Shown: in pieces, positions 8,430 through 16,608 of the stretch | Numbering within the stretch: the first letter of the stretch is position 1 | Layout of the letters: each line of letters begins with the position of its first letter | Assembly (NCBI GenBank): GCA_016193485.1 | Contig: JACPRZ010000016.1 | Location: 1 to 64,000, forward strand | Direction: 5' to 3' | Source: Bacteroidota bacterium | GTDB lineage: Bacteria > Bacteroidota > Bacteroidia > JACPRZ01 | Length of the DNA: 64,000 nucleotides | The notes under the pieces: model-generated | What the model saw: only the letters and a program-made list of their open reading frames with translations | Told to the model about the DNA's origin: nothing | Databases searched by the model: none | Position numbers and translations under genes: made by a program

Positions 8430-11400
8430 ATGAAAAATGAAAAATTTATCACAGTAATAGCCCTTTATATGCTAACCAATCTTCCCCCCTTCGGGGGGAC
8501 TGAGGGGGGTTGTCAAAATATAGCCATTAACACCACTGGGGCGCTTCCCGATGCTTCGGCAGGGTTGGATGTTAATTTTACCGATAAAGGCATGCTCGTT
8601 CCGCGGGTGGCTCTCACCGGCACTGGTGATGTAACCACCATTGCCAGCGCAGCCACTTCGCTGCTGGTGTACAACACCGCTACCGCAGGCGTTTCACCGG
8701 ACAATGTGCTGCCTGGTTATTATTACTGGAACGGCACAAAATGGATTTCCCTCAGCGGTGGTACTGGCGGAAACGACTGGAGTTTGCTCGGAAATGCAGG
8801 TACCGTGGACGGCACAAACTTCCTCGGCACAATTGATGACATACCTCTTAATTTCAGAGTATTTAACGAAAAAGCCGGCAGGATCACTTCCAACGGTATC
8901 GTATTCTTCGGGTACCAGGCGGGAAACAGCAATACCAATACTACCAATACCGGTATCGGTTACCAGTCGCTTTATTCAAATACTACAGGGCAGCGCAATA
9001 CTGCAGTCGGTTTTCAAGCCCTTTATACCGGGAACGGAAGTTATAATACTGCCGTTGGATATTTTGCTATGCGCGCAAATACGACAGGTGAAGATAACAC
9101 AGCCATTGGGAAAAGATCCCTGCAGTTGAACACTACAGGGTTCAAAAATACCGCTGTCGGCTCCTGGTGCCTGCCAAATAATACAACCGGGCAATACAAT
9201 ACTGCAACTGGGTACAATGCGTTGAATGCCAATCAAACCGGTTCCAATAATACTGCAGCCGGATACCAGTCATTATTTTCCAACACAGCATCTGAAAATT
9301 CCGCCTTCGGTTATCAGGCGCTTTATTCCAACACCACAGCAAGCCAGAATACGGCCATTGGAACAGGTGCATTACGCACCCAATCATATAATAACGGAGG
9401 TATTGCATGGAACAGCGATAATGTGGCGGTGGGTTATCAGGCGCTTTACAACAACCAGCCAACAACAACTTCTGACGGGGTGGGAAATATCGCTATTGGA
9501 AATTATGCGCTTTATTCCAACACCACAGGTGGCATAAACAGTGCCAGCGGTTTTGAGGCGTTATATTCTAACACTACAGGTGATGAGAATACTGCAACAG
9601 GAGCGTATTCACTTTATTCCAACACCACAGGTTTTGAAAATACCGCAACAGGAGCGTTTTCGCTTTATTACAACAATTCAGGAAACTACAATACTGCCAG
9701 TGGATATTTTGCTCTTGGTACCAATGAAACCGGAAACGACAATACCGCAGTCGGAGCGTATTCACTTACTTTAAACCTCGCCACCAGTCAGAATACTGCC
9801 ATTGGTTCTCAGGCATTAATTAACCAGGTTTATGGTACTGCCTTTAACAGCGATAATGTCGCTATTGGTTATCAGGCGCTTTTTAACAACAATCCAACTG
9901 CAACAAATAATGGTTGGCGGAATACCGCTGTCGGAACTTATGCGATGCGCGGCAATACGACAGGATACGAAAATACGGCCAGCGGAAGAAGTGCGCTTTA
10001 TTCCAACACCACAGGCAGCGATAATACCGCCAACGGTTCTTTATCGCTTCAAAGCAACACCACAGCAAGCCGGAATACCGCCATCGGCAAAGAAGCATTG
10101 TACACTCAATCTTTTAATAACGGAGATGTTGCCTGGAACAGCGATAATGTGGCTTTGGGCTTTAGGGCGCTCTATTCCAATCAACCATCAACAACTTCTG
10201 ACGGAATTCAAAATACCGCTATCGGAAATTTTGCGCTCCGATTCAACTCTACAGGATACCGTAATACTGCAAGCGGATATCAGGCGCTTTTTACCAATAC
10301 ATCCGGATACTCCAACACCGCCAGCGGTTCTCATGCGCTTTATTCCAACACTTCGGGAAATTCTAATTCTGCCAATGGATTTCAGGCCATGTACTACAAC
10401 ACAACAGGAAGCAATAACACCGCCAGCGGAGTGAATGCGCTTCAATCCAACAATACCGGATACAGTAACACCGCCATCGGAGCGAATGCACTCATTTCAA
10501 ACACCATTGGATTTGAAAATACCGCTACCGGAAGAAGTACGCTTTATGACAACATTTCAGGGTCGTACAACACTGCCTCCGGAAGAGCTGCGCTTCGCGC
10601 CAACATCACGGGATCCGCTAACACCGCCAGCGGTATGAATGCACTCTATTCCAACACCATAGGAAACTATAATACCGCCATCGGATGGCAGGCGCTTTAT
10701 TATAATACAGCCGGCAACAACGCCACAGCAATTGGCACAAATGCCATGATGTATGCCAATGACCAGGCAGGAGCATTTACAAATTACAATGTAGCGCTTG
10801 GCTTCGAAGCACTGCGCGGCTCCACCATTCCCTCCAGTAATACGGGAAACTGGAATACTGCTATTGGTTATCAAACGCTTTTTAACAATACCTCTGCAAA
10901 CCGGAATACCGCTGTGGGTAATCAGTCACTTCGCTCCAACACCGCCACCAGCGGCAACATTGCCCTTGGCGACAGCGCATTATACAGCCAGGCATTTGCT
11001 ACATCTTTTAGCAGTGATAATGTCGCTATCGGCAACTCCGCGCTTTTTCTGAATAATCCGACTGCAACTACAAATGGTTATTTGAATACTGCAATAGGAA
11101 ATCGTGCATTGCGCAATAACACCACAGGACTCTCCAACACCGCCAGCGGATATCAGGCGCTTTATTCCAACACAACAGGATACAGAAACACTGTCAGCGG
11201 AGTAAATGCGCTTTATTCCAACACAACAGGATACGAAAATACCGCCAATGGATTTCAGGCGCTTTATTTTAACACCACAGGATGGTATAACACTGCCATC
11301 GGAGAATATGCGCTTATGTCCAATACCAGCGCCAATTCCAACACTGCCATCGGATTGAATGCGCTTTATTCTAATAAAGCCGGCAGCAGCGGCACTGCCA

Positions 11401-12569
11401 TCGGCTCTTATGCAATGTATTATGCCAACGATCAGGCGGGAGCATTTACCAACTATAATGTGGCTCTGGGTTATGAGGCGCTGCGCGGCTCTGCTACTGC
11501 TTCAGCAAATACCGGAAATTATAATACCGCTCTTGGTTATCAAACGCTATGGAGTAACACCACCGGAAACTACAACACCGCCAGCGGGTTGCGGGCGCTT
11601 TATTCCAACACCACAGGATTCCAGAACACCGCCAACGGAAGTTCTTCGCTTGCCTTCAACACCACCGGAAACTACAACACCGCCTTCGGAATGAGCGCGC
11701 TTTATTTCAATTCCGTTGCAATAGAAAATACTGCAGTTGGCGCTTACGCCCTTTATAACAATATAGGCGCTGGCGGTGACTATAATGCAGCGTTGGGGTC
11801 AAATGCACTAATCAACAACTCCACAGGTAACACCAACACTGCCATTGGCGCATACTCGCTTCAATACAATACCACCGGTGACCATAACACTGCGCTTGGA
11901 GCGAATGCCGGCTCATTCTCAACACCCGGAGCCACTGCTGCTGTTCAATGCACCTATATAGGAGCCGATATAGCCGGAGGAAATTATACCAATGCCACTG
12001 CAGTAGGATATAAAGCGGTGCCTGCCGGAACCAATACTATGGTATTTGGAAATAATTTTGTTACCAGTATTTGCGGCACCGTGGATTTTACAGTATGTTC
12101 CGATGCTAGGTTTAAAAAAGATGTTCAGGAAAATGTACCCGGTCTCTCTTTTATTACAAAACTTCGCCCTGTTACGTATCATCATAATATGGATGCGATG
12201 AATAAAATTATGTACCCTGATGATACCTTGTCTTCCAATGGAGCTGAATCGCAGGCAGGCAAAATGCTCCGCACCGGCTTTATCGCACAAGAAGTGGAAA
12301 AAGCAGCCCTTGAACTCGGGTATGATTTCAGCGGGGTAGATAAACATGAGAATGGATATTACGGTTTGCGCTATGCAGAGTTCACCGTTCCTTTGATAAA
12401 AGCAGTGCAGGAGCAGCAGAAAACAATAGACATTCAACAGTCAGCAATCACCGACTTATCGGGACAGGTTGGCGATTTGCAAAAAGAAATTTCGGAACTA
12501 AAAGCAATGATGAAAAAACTTATTGATAAAGATTCAATAGAAGTAAGTTCATTGTTTACACAAAAATAA
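8430..12569 (+). CDS. Giant YadA-head-like repeat adhesin with S74 domain
   Basis: 1379 aa. The signal peptide region carries a translated palindromic repeat (LPPFGGTEGG), then the shared module (NIAINTTGALPDASAGLDV). From about residue 155 to 1150 there are tens of 17-residue repeats of the form GYQALYSNTTGYENTAS, matching the left-handed beta-roll of trimeric autotransporter heads. Near Ser1224 is an S74 domain (SDARFKKD, then TGFIAQEVEKAALELG), followed by a coiled coil. The domain order is stalk/head first and chaperone last, so the protein probably trimerises and releases the S74 part. At DNA level the repeat unit is 51 bp and copies are close enough to recombine, so repeat number may differ between strains. 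It ends 1 bp before the GH8 gene. Confidence 0.88.
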   Translation: MKNEKFITVIALYMLTNLPPFGGTEGGCQNIAINTTGALPDASAGLDVNFTDKGMLVPRVALTGTGDVTTIASAATSLLVYNTATAGVSPDNVLPGYYYWNGTKWISLSGGTGGNDWSLLGNAGTVDGTNFLGTIDDIPLNFRVFNEKAGRITSNGIVFFGYQAGNSNTNTTNTGIGYQSLYSNTTGQRNTAVGFQALYTGNGSYNTAVGYFAMRANTTGEDNTAIGKRSLQLNTTGFKNTAVGSWCLPNNTTGQYNTATGYNALNANQTGSNNTAAGYQSLFSNTASENSAFGYQALYSNTTASQNTAIGTGALRTQSYNNGGIAWNSDNVAVGYQALYNNQPTTTSDGVGNIAIGNYALYSNTTGGINSASGFEALYSNTTGDENTATGAYSLYSNTTGFENTATGAFSLYYNNSGNYNTASGYFALGTNETGNDNTAVGAYSLTLNLATSQNTAIGSQALINQVYGTAFNSDNVAIGYQALFNNNPTATNNGWRNTAVGTYAMRGNTTGYENTASGRSALYSNTTGSDNTANGSLSLQSNTTASRNTAIGKEALYTQSFNNGDVAWNSDNVALGFRALYSNQPSTTSDGIQNTAIGNFALRFNSTGYRNTASGYQALFTNTSGYSNTASGSHALYSNTSGNSNSANGFQAMYYNTTGSNNTASGVNALQSNNTGYSNTAIGANALISNTIGFENTATGRSTLYDNISGSYNTASGRAALRANITGSANTASGMNALYSNTIGNYNTAIGWQALYYNTAGNNATAIGTNAMMYANDQAGAFTNYNVALGFEALRGSTIPSSNTGNWNTAIGYQTLFNNTSANRNTAVGNQSLRSNTATSGNIALGDSALYSQAFATSFSSDNVAIGNSALFLNNPTATTNGYLNTAIGNRALRNNTTGLSNTASGYQALYSNTTGYRNTVSGVNALYSNTTGYENTANGFQALYFNTTGWYNTAIGEYALMSNTSANSNTAIGLNALYSNKAGSSGTAIGSYAMYYANDQAGAFTNYNVALGYEALRGSATASANTGNYNTALGYQTLWSNTTGNYNTASGLRALYSNTTGFQNTANGSSSLAFNTTGNYNTAFGMSALYFNSVAIENTAVGAYALYNNIGAGGDYNAALGSNALINNSTGNTNTAIGAYSLQYNTTGDHNTALGANAGSFSTPGATAAVQCTYIGADIAGGNYTNATAVGYKAVPAGTNTMVFGNNFVTSICGTVDFTVCSDARFKKDVQENVPGLSFITKLRPVTYHHNMDAMNKIMYPDDTLSSNGAESQAGKMLRTGFIAQEVEKAALELGYDFSGVDKHENGYYGLRYAEFTVPLIKAVQEQQKTIDIQQSAITDLSGQVGDLQKEISELKAMMKKLIDKDSIEVSSLFTQK
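8484..8509 (+). repeat. C6-TTC-G6 palindromic repeat in signal peptide
   Basis: CCCCCCTTCGGGGGG followed by ACTGAGGGGGG, read in frame as PPFGGTEGG immediately before the mature start of the adhesin. A near copy at 22096-22122 occupies the same position in the SprF-like gene, and a variant lies at 59566-59592. The C and G runs form a hairpin. Confidence 0.85.
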
Positions 12570-12570
12570 A

Positions 12571-14013
12571 ATGACTGATAGTTCAAATAAACTTCCGTCA
12601 TTCGTATTAACTGCCGGAATTTGTATTGTCTGTCAGTTCACGAATGTTTACTGTCAGGTAAGTTTTAATGACAAGACCTATCCCTACGGAATAAAACCAT
12701 CACCGGCATTATCTTCCACGGCAACCACGGAATATAATAAATGGAAAACGGCTTTTGTTACTTCAACAAATGCGGGAGGATTTCAAAGAGTGATGTACCA
12801 GCAATCTTCAAATTTCACTTACACGGCTTCGGAAGGAATTGGCTACGGAATGTTGCTTGCGGCATATCATGCTGACCAATCATTATTTGATGACTTGTTC
12901 GGGTTTTTACAATTGCATAAGAACAAAAGAGGCCTTATGTGCTGGAACATTCCTTATTCGGGCGTCACTCCGTTGGATGGCTCCGGTGAATATAATAGCG
13001 CCACAGACGCAGACGAGGATATTGCATTTAGTTTAATCATTGCAGATATTCAATGGGGAAGCAGCGGAAACATTGATTACAAAAACGAAGCATCTGCAAT
13101 TATTGATTCACTTTATAAATACTGCGTGGATCCAATTTCGGGATTATTAAAACCCGGAGATGTATATGGTGATTCCAGTTGTTTAAACCCATCTTATTTT
13201 GCAATTTCATATTATCCCCATTTTGCAGCGTTATCTTTAAACAACGGATGGAATACCGTTAGGAGCAAATGTGTACAGATATTAGACACGGCTTCCGCAT
13301 TAAACTCCACCGGTTTGATTGGCGACTGGTCGGACCAATACGGTGGATTGCCTGCAAGTTGCAGTTGGCGTTCATCGGAATATGAATACGATGCGAGCAG
13401 AATTACATGGAGAGTTGGCTTGGATTTTTTGTGGAATGGAAATCCGGATTCAAAATTGATTTGCCAGAAAATAATCAACTGGACGTTAACTTCTCCCATA
13501 AACGGTAATGCCTCAGTAATTACTGACGGCTATTATAAAACCGGAGCGCAAAAATCTTCCAATAAGAATAATCCAATCATAGCAGGATTTCAAACAGGCG
13601 CAATGACTACTACTGAAGGAACCTGGTTAAATAATTTGTATAACCAAAATTTATTAAGAGAGGATGATTGGTTTTACAACCGCACTGTAAAAGTATTGTC
13701 CTTATTTGTAGCATCCGGAAATTTTTGGTCGCCTGCAGGTGTTATCAGTGTTCCGCAAAACTCAAATGACGAAATATCTTTTAACCTGTATCCAAATCCG
13801 GCAAGCGGAAAATTTAATCTTATCTCCCGATATATCGTGATTCAAATTGAAATTTACAATGTACTTGGAGAAAAAGTGTATGAAGAAGCCCCCACCCTGA
13901 AAGGCGCTCATACATTTTCTGTTTCGCTCTTTTCACCGGGGTTGGGACAAGGAATTTATTTTATCAAAGTAAGAACCGAAAAAGAATTATTCTCGCAAAA
14001 AATTATCTTTTAA
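12571..14013 (+). CDS. Secreted glycoside hydrolase family 8 with T9SS type A sorting domain
   Basis: 480 aa. A signal peptide is present (residues 1-30, ending VYCQ). The catalytic domain spans about 33-395: the GH8 motif SEGIGYGMLLA has its general acid Glu88, and ATDADEDIAF carries Asp146/Asp148. The family cleaves beta-1,4-glucans, chitosan or xylo-oligosaccharides; the substrate cannot be fixed from sequence. The last ~80 residues (NLYPNPASGKF ... GIYFIKVRTE ... KIIF) are a T9SS type A C-terminal signal, so the enzyme is exported and probably attached to the surface. It follows the giant adhesin by 1 bp, implying one transcript and perhaps a joint role in polysaccharide contact and breakdown. 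Confidence 0.9.
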   Translation: MTDSSNKLPSFVLTAGICIVCQFTNVYCQVSFNDKTYPYGIKPSPALSSTATTEYNKWKTAFVTSTNAGGFQRVMYQQSSNFTYTASEGIGYGMLLAAYHADQSLFDDLFGFLQLHKNKRGLMCWNIPYSGVTPLDGSGEYNSATDADEDIAFSLIIADIQWGSSGNIDYKNEASAIIDSLYKYCVDPISGLLKPGDVYGDSSCLNPSYFAISYYPHFAALSLNNGWNTVRSKCVQILDTASALNSTGLIGDWSDQYGGLPASCSWRSSEYEYDASRITWRVGLDFLWNGNPDSKLICQKIINWTLTSPINGNASVITDGYYKTGAQKSSNKNNPIIAGFQTGAMTTTEGTWLNNLYNQNLLREDDWFYNRTVKVLSLFVASGNFWSPAGVISVPQNSNDEISFNLYPNPASGKFNLISRYIVIQIEIYNVLGEKVYEEAPTLKGAHTFSVSLFSPGLGQGIYFIKVRTEKELFSQKIIF

Positions 14014-14036
14014 AAATAAAACACATAAAATTTTTT

Positions 14037-14044
14037 TATATTTG
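14037..14044 (+). promoter_or_regulatory. -7 promoter box TATATTTG
   Basis: Matches the Bacteroidota sigma-ABfr -7 consensus TAnnTTTG, 37 bp before the ATG at 14082 and just after the GH8 stop. No clear -33 TTTG at the usual spacing was seen. Confidence 0.5.
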
Positions 14045-14081
14045 CAAAATCAATTCAGCATTATCATAACAACTAACAACT

Positions 14082-16211
14082 ATGAAAACACAAATCAAAT
14101 CAACGAAAAACGAATATGTACGAAAGTACGAAATGAACAGCCAAAACCTGAAACTATTATTGCTTTTCGTATTTTTCGTATCGTTTCGCTTTTCGGTGAT
14201 TTCCCAAAACATCGGCATCAACCCCACAGGAGCGCTTCCTAATTCTTCGGCAGGTTTGGATGTTGATTTTACAAATAAAGGATTGCTTATTCCGCGTGTT
14301 ACATTTGCACAGCGAACAGGCGTTAGTTTCAACCCATTGCCGGCACCTGCACAGGGATTGATGGTCTATCAAACGGATGCCGGTGGTGACGGTGAAGGGT
14401 TTTATTACAACACCAGCACTACTACTACTCCAAACTGGGTGTATCTTTCTTCAATAGGTCCAATTGGACCAACAGGTCCTCAGGGTCCGATAGGATTAAC
14501 CGGACCCGCAGGTCCAGCAGGTCCCGTTGGTTGCGGTTCGGCAAATTATGTAATTAAATCAGACGGTACTTCCGCAGTATGCAGCCAGATTTTTGATAAC
14601 GGAACTAATGTTGGAATTGGAACTGCAGGCCCAGGTAAAAAATTGGAAGTTACCGGTGATATTAAATTAAGTTCTGCCGGATATCAGATATATATCGGAG
14701 AAAATGTAACAACTGCAGCAAAGATTGGTATTAACTTCCACACAGATGCAGATCCTAATTACTGGATTGGAAAACCGGCAGGCGCCTGGACGCAGCCATT
14801 GCATATAGGATTTTATACCGGTGTAAAAATAGGCGCGAATTCTGCTTATGGCGGTACAAAATTTTATAACAGTTCTGATATGGCAACAGAAATCATGTCT
14901 GTTGGCAACGGAGACAACCATGTCCGGGTGGCAAATTATTTATTTGCTCAATATTTGAATTCTACCGATAATGCCGTAGGCAGCGGTGTTACGGGCGTAA
15001 TGGTAAAGGCAGGTGACAATTATTTTCGAACGGGAGATGCCTCTGCAATTAAGACATTTCTGAATGGAAACGGAAATGGCTGGATAGAAAATCAATTTGC
15101 AGGCGCGCAAGCAGCCAATCATTGGATTTCGGGTAGCAGCAGAGCAGGCGAGGTTTATGCGGCTAACTGGTTTAGGAACGATGGTACCGGTACAGGACTG
15201 TATAATCAAACAACCGGAGCGGGAATCTATTCCCCCGGTGCCGGATTGATGTCCACCTACAATAGTTCCAGTTTACAAATTGAGGGGGCTTCAAATGGTT
15301 CCGGTAATTTACGATTTACAGCAGCCAATCCATATATTGTATCGTCTTCCTATTATATATGTCCGGGAGGAGCGTATTTTAACAGCGGCACAGTTTATAC
15401 CGAAGCCCAATATCAATGCAGGGGCGGTATTCATAATGATGCAAACACTTATTTGACTATTGCAGGCGGAACATCCGCTTTTTCTTATTTTTCTGGCAAT
15501 GTCGGTATCGGAACAACTGCCCCGGGTTATAATTTAGAGATAGTGGCCGGCACAGCAGGGGGGGCCCACGTTATTTCCGGAAGACTGCTTGACAACTGGA
15601 ATGATGCCCAGGGAATATTGGAAATTGATGCGAGTGCTGCTTATCTTCCAAGTATTGTTCTACACTGGCCGGGATGGTATGCCCCACAATTAAGTTTACT
15701 AAATAATGGTGGTATTGTTGCAATGAATAGTGTCGGCAGCGATGGAGTCCCTTTTTATGCTCAAAGTTTTAACATCTGGAGCGACATCAGCGTCAAAAAG
15801 GATATTTATACCCTTGAAAAAAACGATTATGAGCAGTGCTTAAATAATATTATGCAAATTCGTTCCATCAAATACCGATACAATAATGAAAGCGATATGG
15901 ATGGAAAAAAAGATGGTTCCGCTTTCAGAAAATACCAGCACCTTGGGGTTGAAGCTCAATCATTGCCTGACGAAGTATATTCTGAATTGCTTAACGCAAC
16001 TTCTACCGGTAATGGAAAAGACGGACTGAATTTTAGAGGATATGGTTTAGGCGATATGGATGGACTTTTAATTGCAGGCATTAAAGCAATTAATTTGAAT
16101 CAAATCGAAATGCAGGAAAAAATTGATGAACAATACAAAACTTTGGAAGAACAGCGAATATTAATAGAGGCAATGCAAAAGGAAATAAATTTGCTGAAAA
16201 AGAAGCAATAA
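14082..16211 (+). CDS. Secreted fibre protein: collagen-like segment and S74 domain
   Basis: 709 aa. A signal peptide is present (core LLLLFVFFVSFRFSVISQ), then the shared NIGINPTGALPNSSAGLDV module. A short collagen-like Gly-X-Y stretch (GPTGPQGPIGLTGPAG, about residues 126-150) follows, which would form a triple helix, in keeping with a trimer. Then come VGIGTAGPGKKLEV shaft repeats and a C-terminal S74 domain with the motif SDISVKKD at Ser567, LGVEAQSLPDEVY and a coiled coil. It is the last of the shared-module array. It has its own likely promoter box at 14037-14044. A G7 tract at 15558-15564 is in frame. Confidence 0.85.
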   Translation: MKTQIKSTKNEYVRKYEMNSQNLKLLLLFVFFVSFRFSVISQNIGINPTGALPNSSAGLDVDFTNKGLLIPRVTFAQRTGVSFNPLPAPAQGLMVYQTDAGGDGEGFYYNTSTTTTPNWVYLSSIGPIGPTGPQGPIGLTGPAGPAGPVGCGSANYVIKSDGTSAVCSQIFDNGTNVGIGTAGPGKKLEVTGDIKLSSAGYQIYIGENVTTAAKIGINFHTDADPNYWIGKPAGAWTQPLHIGFYTGVKIGANSAYGGTKFYNSSDMATEIMSVGNGDNHVRVANYLFAQYLNSTDNAVGSGVTGVMVKAGDNYFRTGDASAIKTFLNGNGNGWIENQFAGAQAANHWISGSSRAGEVYAANWFRNDGTGTGLYNQTTGAGIYSPGAGLMSTYNSSSLQIEGASNGSGNLRFTAANPYIVSSSYYICPGGAYFNSGTVYTEAQYQCRGGIHNDANTYLTIAGGTSAFSYFSGNVGIGTTAPGYNLEIVAGTAGGAHVISGRLLDNWNDAQGILEIDASAAYLPSIVLHWPGWYAPQLSLLNNGGIVAMNSVGSDGVPFYAQSFNIWSDISVKKDIYTLEKNDYEQCLNNIMQIRSIKYRYNNESDMDGKKDGSAFRKYQHLGVEAQSLPDEVYSELLNATSTGNGKDGLNFRGYGLGDMDGLLIAGIKAINLNQIEMQEKIDEQYKTLEEQRILIEAMQKEINLLKKKQ

Positions 16212-16218
16212 AAATTGT

Positions 16219-16226
16219 TATATTTG
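16219..16226 (+). promoter_or_regulatory. -7 promoter box TATATTTG
   Basis: TAnnTTTG match 16 bp before the ATG at 16243. A TTTG at 16187-16190 is upstream but spaced wider than the usual -33/-7 distance, so only the -7 element is proposed. Confidence 0.45.
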
Positions 16227-16242
16227 TAAAACCATTAAAAAT

Positions 16243-16608
16243 ATGAGAAACAAAATTATCACTCTCGCGGCAGCCTGCCCCGTTAGATTTAGTTTAGCAA
16301 AAGTTTTCATCGGGGTTGTGTTTACTGCTACCTGCCTATTGCTAACTGCCGACTGTTTTTCCCAAAATAACGCGTTGATACTGAACGGAGCGTACATCAT
16401 TCTCAACGGAGGTACAAGCGGTACGCCAATTTACATGGTTGTAAATCAAAACAACACTTCCGGCATTGTTCGTCCAGGGGGGGGGGCATATTGTTTCGGA
16501 AAATCAATACAATTTTATAAAATGGAATTCCGGAACGGGTACCGGCAATTATGTTTTTCCATTTGGCGTTGGCGCTGTTCCTGCCGATTATATCCCTTAT
16601 ACTTTTAA
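16243..16608 (+). CDS. 5' part of the SprB-like giant gene, ends after G10 frameshift
   Basis: Encodes the signal peptide (VFTATCLLLTADCFSQ) and the first residues of the mature protein (NNALILNGAYIILNGG). At 16477-16486 it enters a run of ten G. Up to that run the sequence reads naturally; after it the frame gives low-complexity nonsense and stops at 16608. The downstream 1.8-kb-residue frame continues the same protein if one G is removed: RPGGG then HIVSENQYNF. So this is not a separate gene but the N-terminus of the following reading frame, in an out-of-frame state or with a homopolymer sequencing error. It is translated from ATG 16243, 17 bp after a -7 box. Confidence 0.8.
   Translation: MRNKIITLAAACPVRFSLAKVFIGVVFTATCLLLTADCFSQNNALILNGAYIILNGGTSGTPIYMVVNQNNTSGIVRPGGGAYCFGKSIQFYKMEFRNGYRQLCFSIWRWRCSCRLYPLYF

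Noticed and set aside
8890-11920. Regular direct repeats could suggest a CRISPR array
   Set aside because: Repeats are adjacent 51-bp coding units without unique spacers, inside one long open frame, and no cas genes are present.
1-16211. Prophage tail-fibre module
   Set aside because: S74 and collagen-like segments occur in phage fibres, but the proteins have signal peptides and no capsid, portal, terminase or tail assembly genes are nearby.
16466-16486. Programmed ribosomal frameshift at the G tract
   Set aside because: A plain run of G with no slippery heptamer of the X-XXY-YYZ type or clear downstream stem; tract-length variation or sequence error explains it more simply.
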